Assembly (NCBI RefSeq): GCF_028769735.1
Contig: NC_088170.1
Location: 44,250,585-44,314,584 of the forward strand
Direction: 5' to 3'
From: Zonotrichia leucophrys gambelii
Taxonomy: Eukaryota; Chordata; Aves; Passeriformes; Passerellidae
Length of the DNA: 64,000 nt
Positions 11,329 through 24,051 of this stretch are shown one piece after another. Under the pieces are notes generated by a model that searched no databases, was not told the DNA's origin, and saw nothing but the letters and a program-made list of their open reading frames with translations. The position numbers and the translations under genes are program-made. Each line of letters starts with the position of its first letter. Position 1 is the first letter of the stretch.

Positions 11329-14300
11329 TGCCCCAGTCTTTGCCTTCTTTAGGCAAGCCTAAGGGAAGGGAATAATAGCTTATGGGAGTTTAGTGGCCTA
11401 AAATTTTTTCCTGATGTCAAATAGTTGAGAACTGGATTTCACTGGAAGCAATTATTCCAGAAGGATTGAAACAGTGACAGAAAGAGAAAACTGAGCTAAG
11501 AAAAATGGGGTAAAATGGAAAGGAGGAAAAGGAAACAAAGAAATCTCATCAGAAAAACAGAGATGGGAAGCACTTAGGCCATTGAGATCAGTTTGTATAC
11601 CTCAGCAGTATACATACCCCTCCTCGTACAATTTCATACTTCAAATGCCTATTTTTGACAGAGCTCTAGAAACAAACTCAGTTTTCTAAATTAAGTTACC
11701 CCTAGTAAAAAACAAGTCTCTGTAGGCCACCACCCCTCTTGTTTCTGCATAGAAGATCACCTCTAGCAATATTTTTTTGGCAAAGCAGATTTCCTTTGCC
11801 ACTACTCAGATGAAAAAATGTGACCACCTCTCCAGAAGCACTCTGCAGGGATGCAGACTCAAGTCTATCAAGAACATCAGCCAATCCACCTAACACCACT
11901 ATCACCTCCAGCTGTGGAAGCCACTTTTCTGATCCATTATCTGTCCCACAGCTTATCTCCTGGGAGAACAGCCCCCCTGGCTGCTGCCAAAACAGACTCA
12001 CTGCTTTCCCATCAGCTCCCCACACTGCTCTCCTCACCAGAACAGCACTGAGTAGACAGCAGATGGTGTCTCTCCTCTCCACATGTGACGCACACCCAAA
12101 AGCTGAACTCTTCACACCATTATTTCCAGTAATATGAGATTTTTTCTATGTTACTTCAGCAGTTTCACAGTGAGTAATAATCTAATTTGCAGAAGCAATT
12201 GCTTAGATCTTAATGTTGTTCTGGCACTTTCAATGCTCATAAGTTTTGGAGACACTTTCAAAGCAAGGATACACTAGTATTAACACCAGTAGCCAGGACA
12301 CACACACTATTAAACAAATACTTCTAAGAAGATTATTGAGATTCTCTGAAGCTTATTCAATGTGAGCAATCAAATATCCCATCCTACTACATCCATGGGA
12401 GTGACTAAAACAGGTGTCATCCTGGAGAGAGCAATTCCATTTAAACCTCTCTTGTTTGTGTGTACGCATTTATGCACATATAAACATGTAAGTGCATGCA
12501 AATGACATTAAAAAGATATAAGGAGCTGTTAGCAGCACTGCTGTTTAAATTGCCATGATGCAGGATTAGCAGAGCACACATAACTCAGCAGTTTGCTATA
12601 CCTCATGTGCAAAATCAGGTATGCACTACTCAGTCATTTATAATTCATGTTTGGATCAGATTGTTGTCCAGTTCTCAGTTACAAAGTACTATGCTTCTGC
12701 TATTTCTCAATTTTAGAACGGTATTAATTTTGAAGAATAAGCATGAAATCTTATCTTTAAAATGGAGAGCTATATCCCAAAAGGCTCTCAAGCAAACTCA
12801 GCAAGGACCAGAAAATCAGCTGAAGGTGCACTTCCAGTGTGCAGTGTCAGTCATCCTTGAAGTGATAAATGGGAGAATTATACACTAATATATAAATATT
12901 CTTAGAATGAACATGTAATTTCTGCTTTTGTATTTGGTATAATTAGGACAGTACATGATGTTAGTGAAGTCATTACTGGTATTCTGCATTTAGTCCTTGA
13001 ATCAACACCTTAAAAGAATATTTAAGATCAAATTTAAAGTTTCTATTTAGTCACAGTTGTCAAACTTGCCTTCGGCAGGACCTAAAGAACTTTAACCTAT
13101 TGGGTTATTCATAACAAAGCTAAGATGAAATTGTATACTCCACAAATACCAGCAGACAGTAACAGATTTCATACTATCTGCAGTGGTTTTGAGTGGGATT
13201 TATACAGCCTATTGTTTAAAAACTCCTTAGTGTAAACATTAATCTGTGATCCCTTGATTTGCTTTTTAGTGAATAAGCATTTTTAATAATGCAACTATCA
13301 ACAAATTTAATACCTTACTAAGACATCTTTAAAAAAATAAAACCTATGCATTTCAAATTAATGTCCATATCAAAAAAAGGTTCTGTGGTCTGCAGCTATC
13401 TAGTAATTGTTTTTTGGGTCTTAAAATCTACAAGTAACAACTATTTTGCATGATTATTGGAAGGTCAAGTAAGCACTGTTTTGCAGACTTAGTCTCTTTA
13501 CAATGAAAACACACACTGTTCTTGATGGAAAGTGAAATACAGCAAAGATGTCAAAGTCTGCAAGGCGATTTGGCACACTCAAATTCTATCCACATGAACT
13601 ACTTGTTATTTATTTGGGAAAACTGGCAACACAAAACTGCATTAATGTCTTGCCTTTATTCAAATAGATTTCACCGCACACGTGATCTAAGTGCCTAACA
13701 CAGATGCTTCCTTCCTCAAGAATAGGAGTTGGTGTTTGACACCAGCATCAATTCCAGAGGTTGGTTAGACAAATATCTGGATAATCTTCCTTCCACAGGC
13801 TCTGCCTAAGGAGTGCAGTGTTGACACATTAACAAAAGAAGTGTTTTGAACATCTGCAAGTGCTCTGCTCCTAATCTACAATAAATTATGTTGTTTATGC
13901 AAACAGTGCTTCCTCTGAGCAAAATATAGTTTAATTTTCCTTTGCAAATGAAGGGCTTGTGGGTTATTTTGGGAACTGGTATACATCATCTCTGTTACAT
14001 CAGTTACTGTGTTTCCTCCAAGGCCACTAGCTTTTGTGGTCCACTCTCGCAAAGACTTCTCTGGACACCCCCAGGTACAAGTATCCATGGCTGACACTCA
14101 GCATTTGCTGCTGGTTTGATAATGATTGGACTCACAGCTACATATGTACTTCCATACTGTCCTGCCAAAGTCAAAGGATTTTGCTGCCAGGGGAAACCGC
14201 ACTCTGGAGGGGCCTTTCAGTAACATACCAGTCACATTTTAACCCCAAGCAAGGTGGGAAAATACTCAGGCCTGTTGAGAAACTGCAGCAGTAACTATAC

Positions 14301-17300
14301 TGAAGTATGCATGTAGTAAATACAAACTTTTAAAAAATTAAATGTTGAAGGCACATGGTCCTACCTGTTTCACAAGAAAATTAGTCAAAGACACAAATGT
14401 TGTTGATTCAGGCAATCTTAGCTGGACAATCTTTTCACAGTCCCTACTCTGTCAAACACCTGAGTAAATTATCACCGTAAACAAAATTTTCTCAACAGAA
14501 AATGGCAAGATAAATTACCTGGCCTGTTGCAATGTATCAGTGTATCACTCAACTCAATTTCTGCAAATTTGCAGCAGTTTTGTAAGATACTGCTGTACAC
14601 AGTGCTATTGAAAAAAAAAAATCTGGTTTTCTTTCAAACAAAAAAAATAAATCTCAAAAGCACAATTAACTGCATTGTTGTGAAAACTGGTGCATATCCA
14701 AAACAGCTCACAGGTGAAGATCCTTTATCAAGGAGACAATGGTAGACATTTACATTTCTGCCAGTCTGCTCCACAAGAGGAGCAGGCCACTCCAACAGTC
14801 CAAGGATAAGAATGTGGAGCAGCAGAAGCTGAGGCAGTTGAGTAATTCATCTCTCTTGAGAGGAATGATTGCACTCTGTACTGGCTGGCACAAACTCTTG
14901 AACAACAATCTACTATGTGGAAAACAGATTGGCCTTTATACTTTGCTTAGGCCTTTACCAAAAGCATCTTAAAACACTTGAGTAATTTGAAAATAATGCC
15001 TCCAATATAAAAGGCAGATATATAGTTCTAGAAAGTAATCCATAATAAACAGAATCTATTCTATGAAGGCCTTTCCAGGGAAAGGCTTATTGGACCTGTT
15101 TCTGGTCATTAAAAAATATCCAAAAGGAATTCTACAAGACCATTGACAAGCATTTAGTCTGAAGTAACAGTTATAACCAGACAGAATCTTTCATGTTTAG
15201 AGGCATTGCAATGAGGAAGAGACTCCATTGCTGCACAGAAATACATCTATATATGAAAAGCACTAGTTTTGAATGCTTGGATATTTAATTAGCTCACAGC
15301 ATACCTCAAAGAGACTTCTAGATGAGATGGTGCAGTTTATGCAATAATTAACACACCAGCATTACTTCTGCTGAATACCTGAAGAATGATATACTTGCTT
15401 CTCAACCTTTTCTTCAAATACATGAGAGCCATCATGCTTGGTCTTGTCACAGAACCATGCCACTGAGTCAGACACCAAGAGAGGGACACAACAGGCACTT
15501 TGTGCCACTTGCCTGCAGCCTTGCCCCAGTGCTGAGCTCTGCCAGAGAGTGCTCCTCTATGGCAGCTCAGCATCCCTCCCAGACCTGAACAAAACATGAA
15601 TGACTGGCAGATCCTACAAACACTAGCTAATCCCATAAGGTCAGAGAGTAACAGGGAGGCTGCAAGTGTTGCATTCCAGCTGCACTGCCCTACCCCCAGC
15701 CTCTGTCATTTCACATGACAGGCACTGTCTAAAGATGGTGATCAGAGCCGCATGCTCACCATGTGAACTGCTCCCTCTCTGCACTCCAGGAGCTCAGGAG
15801 AGAGCCCTGCAGGACACCAGAGACTTACTCCCAGCTGCTTCCTTCCCTGGGGAAAAGCACTGAATTACATTACACCTGACCTGCATCTGAGTGCAGCTGC
15901 ACAGATCCCCAGCACTACCTGATGAGCTTGCAGGCAGGTGCCCTCTCCCAGCAGAGATAAGCAATGCTGTCTGCCACTACAGGGAAGTACACACTCTTGC
16001 ACTTACACCTTTCACACCTCTGTAAGGATCTTTGTTCTTCATTTTCCCAGGAAAACAATAAAAGAAATATTCATCTTTACTGATGACATGAATAAATTTG
16101 AAACAGCAGGATATTGTGGCTGTTTTGAATGAAGACAAAAAGCATCAGGTATATCCAGCTGCTCCTGGGATCATGAACTCATTTATACAATAAAAGAAAG
16201 CAGTTCTTTAATTAAAGAGAGCAACAGCATATGCCATACTCAGTCATGACCTTATTGGTAAGGAAAGTATAACATATACTTGGAAAATTGAGTGTGAGGA
16301 GCAATGCAATTAGGGTAGATAAACTCTTTCTCAGACAGAAAAGCAGTGTGTAAACAATTTCATGGATCTGATCTCAAATAGGGAACGGGTTTCAGGAATG
16401 AAAGATCCATCTCAAATACCTGTCCTACAGCAAAAAATTACGCCCTTGTAAGCACAAAGAGTAGAAACCCTACGAACATCTGCTTGCAGCAGTGTGCATG
16501 TGCTGCAAGTTTGAGAAATGCTAATGGCTCCAGCAGATCTGGCTGATAAGAAGCTTCACTTAAATGTGAATCACACTAAGCCTAAGCACAGCTATGTAAG
16601 GACAGGAACTAATACAGTGAGCCATGATATCACACTCAGTCCAAATAGAAACGCATTGCCAAACTTCCAGAACTCTGATCAGACAACTGGAATCACAACT
16701 ATTAATAAGCTGCACTTTCATCTTTGTTAGTGAAGAAACCAGTTTTATAGAACATAAATAAAAATAGCTTAACAGATGAGATAGCTCTCTCCAGAAATTA
16801 TGCCATAAATCAAGGTCCAAAGAACAAAATAATTCCTAAAATGTATGCAATCGCATTAGCATTAAACACTCGTGTCATACTATACAATGAATAAATATAT
16901 TAATGAACCACGATATAATCCACATACTGTCACATATACAACAAGTCATGTCTTAGTACTTTGGAAATGGATGAAAGATCCAGATAAATATTTGACTCTA
17001 GAAGAATGAATTAAACAGTAAAGCTGAGGATTTTTGGGCTATTTGTCAGACAGGTTAGCTACAGACAACTAAAAACTTAAGTCTGATCTACACTGATTTG
17101 TTTAAGTTACAATTAACTGAAGCAGTACATGAAACAGAAATGCAAGGAGGAATTTCACAAAAAAAACCCCCAAACCACAATATGAAGAATTACTGTCATT
17201 TGTTTCTATTACACAGATCACTTGGGTCTAGTGCTACAGAAACATTCAACACAACAGCTTGTCAATATGTCAAAGGCACTGAGGTTCTGCCTCTCTAAGA

Positions 17301-20300
17301 TTACTTTAAAATTGTATGTAAGAACTGAAAAAATAAGTCACCAACCTCTAATAAGGTAGACTGTTCCACTGCAGATCCAAAGTCAGTATCTAGAAATGAA
17401 TAAAAAGAGGGTTCACTTGTTTGCTCAATCCTCAGTTTTTCAGTTACCAATTATCAGAATTTGTTATGCATATTTTCATAATACTGTCATACAATCAGCT
17501 TTTAACAGATGTTTCCAGCATTCATAAATATGTGGATTTCCAGTAAGTCACTTTTTTTTTAATAAAAATAGGACATACCCATAACATTCTACTAAAATTA
17601 AAAGCAGAGTAAACCCGTGTGGTTTTATTTTTCCTGAAAACTTGAAAATAAGCTATTATAGGCTTCCTTTAGAAACTGGCTTGGTGAAGATTTAGCTACT
17701 TTTTCAAGTTATTAACATCTGAGCACAGAAACATTATTAACATCAGAACCACTTGATCCTAGAGCTCTCTCCTGAAGTAAATTACACTGAGATGCCTGCT
17801 CAGACACATACTATCACAAAACTCCTGCTTTCTCTAACAGTTCTTCCCTCTGTGGTATCTCTTCTAACACCTCCTTATATTTGTCTCCATCCATCAAATT
17901 TTGGCATACCCTTCCAGGAAAAAAAAAGTACGCAACTTTCGGTATGACTGCTTTGTCCCAACTCTTTTCTGATTCACAGTTATAGATGCTGTCAAAGTAC
18001 CTCAAATCTCAATTGCCTCCCTTAGGAGTTTGGGAGTTACATCCACAGTACATCTTGATCAGTGGATCAAGGTAGGAACTACATTACAGTGGCACTAGTT
18101 GCAACTTTCAAATGCTTCAAAGATCTACAGCAGCTCCAGCCACTGCACAATACAGAGAACTCACTTCAGAAGTTTGCTACATAAAAGGAAATGATTTTCA
18201 GCTCACTCCTATCTCTCTATTTCCTTTGTAACTGTAGCTCATTCATATTATATAAACAGAATTTTTAATTTCTGTTCATGGCCAAAAGCTCAATGATCTA
18301 AGTATGTGAGATATGGAATTATTTTACATACATAAAGTCTGGTTTCTACTTCTATGAGTGCTGTAAAAATCCAGGCACTCAGGTTCCAAAGCTGTACTAC
18401 ACTGTAGGCAGCTTAGTCAAGGTGTGTTTGTTACTCTGTTTCTCTTGTACTCTGACTTACTGTACTACTTTTCACTGTGCTGAGAGAAATGATGACTGTA
18501 CTTTCAGGCTCATTATAGGTCATTACTGTACATGTTAAGACACCTGGGTTTAACCCTTCTGCTGCTGCTGACATGGACAGAATATCACGGTATTTCCCAT
18601 CTATAAAATTTTATTATTTCTACCTCCTTGTAAGCTACTACTGAGAATATGCGCATAAAACTAATTTTAACTACTCTTACAGACCCAGACAGAAAAAGAC
18701 TCACTTTGCCGCACCCGAGTTTTATTTTCTATTGACTTCCTTGCTGAGTACGTGCTGGCATGGTCAGAAGTCTTAGTAACTCATAAAACTGGCTTTCAAC
18801 AAAGACATTTATCTTGAGCACAAAGTTCTTGGAGTAACAAGTCATTGAGTACACTCTCAGAATAGTGTAATGTATTCTGTCATTCTTTCAGCTCTAAATA
18901 GAACTGTTTACATGCTTGCTACAAAATTGATTAGCTGGGTTGGAAAATAATAAAAAAATTCAGCATCAAGGTTCTGAATGGTTTTCTGAAATGGCAGCAT
19001 TTTAAGAATGCCAATTTCTTATTAGAGTTCTCTAAACTAATCACATTTTTCTAAAGCAAAGGCATGAGACCTATTTACTATCATGTTCAGTGAAACTCCC
19101 TAGCACTACTAAACAACAGTCTTTCTGTAACTCTCTGCATGTTATTTTCTATCATCCCTTTATTGTACACCAGACTTTGCACTTGTTACAAGATTTACAT
19201 TTATTTATTTCAACTAAAGCTTATGACTGCTGTACAATGTAAGAAGAAAAAAAATGTTAAAGATATTACCAGGAAATTTCACCCTCACAGCTCAGCAGCT
19301 CCCCTGCCCACACACCAAGGCACAGCAAGGGAAGGAGATACTCCAGCAAAACTCACTCCTAGTGACTAAATAAGCATCTTTCACAGGCTACCCTGGAAGC
19401 CATCAAACTCTATTCCTCTTTCATATCTGAGGAACAACACTGAACTCAAAGTATTTCTATCTACTGGTACCTGAATTGAGTCTCTGAGTTACCTGGGAAA
19501 GCAATGGTATTCATTTTACAAGGATTCACAGTATTGCATCAGGTGTCATGAAAATAGGATGTGATCATTTTAGCTCATAACATAATGAAGACAGGCAGAA
19601 TACTTTTTTCTTTCAGTTTTACTGCACTTTTCCCATTTGCAGTGGGCTGTAAAAGATAATGAAGTGATTTGCATGAATCTCCATGCATGAAAATTTATAG
19701 AAAAACACAGAATTTTAGAATATCTTCACTTCTTCAGTCTTAATGACATTGTGAAGCAAGAGAGAGCTGTGATGGATAAAGTTTACTGCTGAACTCAGTA
19801 ATGCCAAAGCAATCATACAGAGACCTTGAAAACACCACTTTCAGACTTTGCTAATCAGAGGAACCCATCAGTTCAGCACCAGGCACTGGCTGTGCACAGC
19901 AGTGGTAAAAAAAGGCCATTATAAATTAACCTCCACTCAGAGAAAAGCCCTTTTGTAGTACTTGTCACATACATGAATACATTGTGGATGACACTGTAGG
20001 AGGAGTATGTCATGCAGAAGATCACCCATGGACAAGAAACACAGGGAAAGTAAGAACTTGACCAAGCTCAAAGATGATTACTCGGTTTACATCAGAAAGA
20101 TACTTATATCTCCATGACCTATTTAGGAATGGCTTCTGGCAGGGAATACAATGTACAGAATCCTGCATTAATAAAAAACATGCATTGTTTTTTGTGCATG
20201 TCAGGAGCTTAGATATTCCAAGTTTGAAAGATACACAAAGCTGTTGCCTTCCTAGAGATATTAAGGTTCAATTGAAAACTCAATATGCTAGTTTGTTACA

Positions 20301-20523
20301 CTAAAAAAGGATCTCAGTACAGGCCATTAGACAAAGCAGTGCTAAAGGTATAAATTATCAGTTCTGACTTAGGACAGTAAGGACTTCAGACATTTCTCTA
20401 GTAGCTTTAGTCAAACTGTTGGCAATAATTTCCCATCCTTCCATAAAGCCCTCCTCTGCAGTTCCACCTAATCACTTCAAGTGTCTTTTTTCTTCATCCC
20501 ACACATATGGCCTTTCCTATACC
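11329..20523. other. Noncoding DNA with two GC-richer patches
   Basis: I recognise no gene or repeat family. The patches at about 11.8-12.1 kb and 15.4-15.9 kb are richer in GC and carry longer accidental open frames (up to 137 codons on the minus strand at 11702-12115). These frames overlap open frames on the opposite strand and show no motif I can name. The patches may be decayed unidentified repeats. The remainder is AT-rich. Confidence 0.55.
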
Positions 20524-20545
20524 AAAAAAAAAAAAAAAAAAAAAA
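20524..20545. repeat. A22 homopolymer
   Basis: Twenty-two consecutive A residues. This could be the relic of a retroposed poly-A tail on the plus strand or simple slippage expansion. I found no flanking duplication that would mark a retroposition event. Confidence 0.9.
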
Positions 20546-20782
20546 GCTTGAAAACTGTGAAAAAAATTTACACAGCTTAGCTCTTTCTGACACTATTGCG
20601 TGGAAGTCATACCAGTCTTCTAGGCTCAGACATTAACTCATCTCACATGCTGAAGGCCAGGCTTAGAGCAGAAAAACAGGAAGGTATGCACTAGCATAAA
20701 AAAAACTCCAATTATCCAAATATTATTATCCAAATAAAGCCAAATATTGAGAAAGCTCCTTCATAAACTATTAAATGGAAAT

Positions 20783-20795
20783 GGGGGGGGGGGGG
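20783..20795. repeat. G13 homopolymer
   Basis: Thirteen consecutive G residues lie in an AT-rich setting 240 bases from the A22 run. Such runs are length-unstable and difficult to sequence. Confidence 0.9.
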
Positions 20796-21040
20796 ATCAC
20801 AGAATTATCTACAACCCTAGGAACAACCCCAGAGTGTAGCGCAGCACTGACACAGGAAAATACAAAAAGTATGAGCCAGAAAATACAAGTCACAGTATAC
20901 AGGAGTGAGTCAGGTAAAATCAGTAAAGAAAAAAAAGGAAGAAAGATTATGTTGGGGAACCGTGAATCAATTACAAAAGTACTGTCACAGCAAATGCCAG
21001 AGTTGAGAGGGCCACAATGCAGAGCATCACCACACAATTT

Positions 21041-21160
21041 CAGAAGGCTTTAAACATTCTCCCCTACAGAGTCACACCATACCTCATCAGAAGGCTTCAG
21101 GCATCTCCCCAGCAGAGTAACACCTTACCACATCAGAGGGCTGCAACCATTGCCCCTCTT
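21041..21160 (-). repeat. 2.5 tandem copies of a 46-47-bp unit in the LTR
   Basis: Unit 1 is 21041-21087 (47 bp), unit 2 is 21088-21133 (46 bp), and a partial third unit starts at 21134. Each begins CAGA(A/G)GGCT, and the first two share a CTCCCC...CAGAGT(C/A)ACACC core. On the minus strand they lie immediately downstream of the TATA box, so they would fall in the transcribed leader (R/U5) of the LTR. Confidence 0.75.
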
Positions 21161-21176
21161 CTGCTTCAGCCCAACC

Positions 21177-21184
21177 TTTTATAC
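21177..21184 (-). promoter_or_regulatory. TATA box of the LTR promoter
   Basis: The minus strand reads GGTATAAAAGG, close to the ideal TATA consensus. The nearest CCAAT box ends 47 bases upstream on that strand. A start of transcription about 25-30 bases downstream, near plus coordinate 21150, is predicted but not shown. Confidence 0.6.
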
Positions 21185-21231
21185 CCCTGACTGCCAATGC
21201 ATTGCACCTGGGGGGCCTCTGGTCCCCTTCC

Positions 21232-21300
21232 TGATTGGTCAGTACTGATTGGTCAGTGCTGATTGGTCAGTTCCTGATTGGTCAGTTCCTGATTGGTCGG
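21232..21300 (-). promoter_or_regulatory. Five tandem CCAAT boxes (NF-Y-type sites)
   Basis: TGATTGGTCAG (reverse complement CTGACCAATCA) occurs at 21232-21242, 21246-21256, 21260-21270 and 21275-21285, and as TGATTGGTCGG at 21290-21300. Spacing is 14, 14, 15 and 15 bases. Each unit carries an inverted CCAAT core with the ACCAATCA context preferred by the NF-Y factor. All lie just upstream of the TATA box of the minus-strand LTR promoter. Confidence 0.75.
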
Positions 21301-21502
21301 CATTCCATGTCTCATTACCTTCATGCTGTTCACCTGCTTTTCACAGCTGTACGCCATTGGGGATTGAGGGTCAGCCACAGCCTCTCTCCCAACTACCACA
21401 AACTGTGTGCCTACAAAGTACAAGTAATCAACCTTGCTAGAAAACAAGTAAAAATGTCTCTTAGTGGATTTATGAGAAGGCAGTAAGGGACCCCCAGGAT
21501 TA

Positions 21503-23498
21503 GCATACCACTCGTCTTTGCACCAATGTACTGCTGATTCATTGTAACCTCACTCAATCTGTCCTGCAATTATTCTTGAGAAGTATTGACACCACCAGGC
21601 TGCAGGCTCAAAGGATGCTGAAAGAGTGAGTGTGCACCAGAGAATGGAACATACAATAAAGTCTGTGTATTAACTGTATCAATAACTGTAAGGAGCTGGA
21701 CTGAAATAACAGCTGTATTTTGAGTAGAAAGTTAGGACTATAGCTAAAGATAAAGCACAGCTCCTCACATCACTCATCATTTCTCTGTCTCTGTAGCAGA
21801 GGTGCAGTCCCAGGCTGAGCACCAGAGCCCTGCCTGCCTTCAGCAAAGTTGCTGCCAAAGGCATCAAAACCCATCCTTCCAGCTGCCACCATCAAGTTAG
21901 AATGAGATTAAACAATTTTTAAAATTAATCACAGCAACATCTCATCATCTGCTACTGGTTGCAGGCTGTTCCATTAGCTATTTAGGTCTGCAAACAGGGT
22001 CAACTAGGTTGGTGAGCAGTGGACATCCAAGATCTCCCCCTTCTACATATGAGCTCATTGCAAACCCAGGCTATAAACAAGTCAACTCAACAGTGCAAAA
22101 CAGAACAACTGCCAGTGTGCTAAGAGCCTCTGCAATGTTTGCTCCCTGTTTATTCTCATTTTAACTTAGGGCTGAAGCTTAAGTCACTGCTTTTGCAAGG
22201 AATTAAAATTGAGTATTATAAGTTGATTCATACTGTAGGTGTATCACAAAGCAAAGAGACAGATGCAGCTCCTGCCTGGGAAATTACAAAAGCTCTTATC
22301 CTGAAAAAATTTACATATCAGAAACTTTATTCATGTAAGTAATCATGCAGGACCAGGACCTTATTTAATCTTTCTTCAGAAACTGAGCCTATAAACAGCA
22401 CACCAATGCTGCCTCTACTTTGAAAAGCAAATCATTCATTTTATGTTATCATTCTACCAGTAATTTAGCTGTAGTGTTGCTAAGAGGATTTCCAACATAT
22501 TAAAGTATTATTGAAATAATATAACTATTTGCATTTGAAGAGTATATTGTCTATTCCCAACAATACAGCAAGAGATCCCCTCCATATATTAAGAAATCTC
22601 TAACTAATCACTTTAAGGCAATGATGTTACCCATTGGAGAATATGAAATGCTATTCAAAACCTCCTTCATAAGCCATTCTTCATGCAAGACTGGAATGGC
22701 TTCTGGCAAAGCAAAAAAGATCTGCCTGTGACAAGCTAAGTGTAAGTATGAATTTCTGTTGCTATAAATAAAAAATTAGGTATAAACAAAGAAACCAAAA
22801 ACCAAAGCTACTTGCTTTTTGACAAAGACACAAAGTTTCTTCTTCTTTATTAAACTACCCTTTGTTCTAGAGAATCTTCAAGCTTGTTTTGTTCGTATTG
22901 TTCCAGAAACCATGTGATAACATAAACCTGAGTTATGTAAGTTACCATCCTACCATATACTAAAGCACTAGAAAACTTTAAAAGTCTCTTTGTAACACCC
23001 TCTGGTTGTGAGATGTAGTATTCCAAATGCCTTAGCTGGGAACAAGTTAGAATCACTCTAAATTGCAAGCCTCCTCATTTCTACACTATTTTAAGGCTGA
23101 AGAAACACCAGAAAACCAAGAAAATCCTCTATTTCATTGCCACCCTCACTACCTACATACCATTTATTGACAGTTGGGCAATTAAATAAATTTTTGTAAA
23201 AATATGAGAATATTTAAATGGTAACAAATATGTTGCATGAATTAGCAAATTTTATTCTACACTCAGCATAAAGACGTTCACTTTGTGCTATTTATTGTTA
23301 AGTGGTATTTTTAAGCTCTGACTTTGGTGACATTCATGTACCTTTAAATTGCCAGTTCATTGAAGGACAAAACTAGATTATTAGTTATTGGATTTCAGCG
23401 ATCCAGTGAGCATGTTTGGACAGCCATAGATTTTGCTTGTACATTATACTTTGAGCATTAGATGCATAAGATTTTGTGAGGTGTCCCTGTTTCTAGAA
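21503..23498. other. AT-rich noncoding DNA, no confirmed gene
   Basis: No repeat family is recognised. The interval contains one weak exon-like open frame on the minus strand, listed separately. Confidence 0.55.
22850..23035 (-). other. Weak exon-like open frame, function unknown
   Basis: On the minus strand a frame runs from a plausible splice acceptor (pyrimidine-rich tract ending TTGTTCCCAG, exon start at 23035) to a TAA stop at 22850-22852, about 61 codons. It contains charged and aromatic residues in a protein-like mix, for example WFLEQYEQNKLEDSLEQ. An AATAAA overlaps the stop codon. I do not recognise a family. A frame this short is common by chance, and its start phase (0) does not match the likely exit phase (2) of the upstream candidate at 25627-25991. 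Confidence 0.12.
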
Positions 23499-24051
23499 TG
23501 TGCTGATTATGGCTGAGATAATTAGTTTTCACAGTAGCTGGTATGGAGCTGTGTTTAGGATTTGTGACAAAAACAGTGCTGATAACACAGGGGTGTTTAG
23601 CTGTAGCTGAGCAGAGCTCACCTAGAGTCAAGGCCTTTTCCAGCTCTCACCCCACCAGTGAGGAGGCTGGGGGTGCCTAAGGAGGGGACACAGCCAGGAG
23701 AGCTGACCCCAGCTGACACAGGGATGTCCCAGACCAGGTGGGGCTGTGCTCAGCACACAGAGCTGGGGAAGGAGAAGGGAGAGGAGAATGTTTGGAGGGA
23801 TGGTGTTTGTCTGCTCCGGTCACCATTACCTGTGATGGAGCTCTGCTTTCCTGGGCATGGCTGAACACCTGCCTGCCCATGGGAAGTGGTGAATGAATCC
23901 CTTGTGTTGCTTTGCTTGCATGCACAACTCCTGCTTTACCTATTAATTGCTTTGATCTCAGCTCACTAGTTTTCTCACTTTTACTCTTCTGATTCTACCC
24001 CCCACCCTACCAGGCTGCTGGTGCTTAGTGGCCTGCAGGGGTTAACCCACA
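23499..24051 (-). mobile_element. Avian ERV-type LTR, minus strand, decayed
   Basis: Read on the minus strand, this 553-bp segment starts TGTGGGTTAACCCC and ends CAGCACA, a TG...CA structure. It carries a series of phrases that I recall from an LTR family widespread in bird genomes: AGTAAAAGTGAGAAAACT, TTCATTCACCACTTCCCATG, GGCAGGCAGGTGTTCAGCCA, GGAAAGCAG(A)GCTCCATCAC, CTGTGTCCCCTCC, GCACCCCCAGCCTCCTC, AAAAGGCCTTGACTCT and CCCTGTGTTATCA. It appears to be full length but mutated. Where the family has a TATA-like TTTATATGC, this copy reads CTGTGTGC, so its promoter is probably dead. No adjoining internal retroviral sequence and no clear target-site duplication were seen. The open frames of 68 and 82 codons inside it are artefacts. 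Confidence 0.78.

Larger units (their letters stand above)
20950..21496 (-). mobile_element. Probable solo LTR, minus strand
   Basis: The 547-bp segment begins TGTTGGGGAACC and ends GGGACCCCCA on the plus strand, giving the TG...CA ends of a retroviral-type LTR. The flanking hexamers are AGATTA (20944-20949) and GGATTA (21497-21502), five of six identical, as expected for a worn target-site duplication. Orientation comes from the promoter. Read on the minus strand, five CCAAT boxes are followed by GGTATAAAAGG and then about 225 bp to the end, which fits U3-R-U5. No internal retroviral coding sequence adjoins either edge, so this looks like a solo LTR left by recombination. I cannot name the family. 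A 6-bp duplication is the size usual for ERVK-like elements, but this is inference. Confidence 0.68.

Noticed and set aside
11702..12137. Open frames of 137 codons (minus) and 105 codons (plus) over the same bases
   Set aside because: They lie in a GC-richer patch where stops are rare, overlap on both strands, show no splice structure and have no recognisable family.
12498..12524. Second octamer motif ATGCAAAT followed by an A-rich TATA-like run
   Set aside because: Several octamers are expected by chance in this window, and the downstream string is not a good TATA box.
20126..22707. 16-bp shared word GGAATGGCTTCTGGCA at about 20126 and 22692
   Set aside because: No extension of similarity on either side. 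A single 16-mer pair is weak evidence for a repeat.
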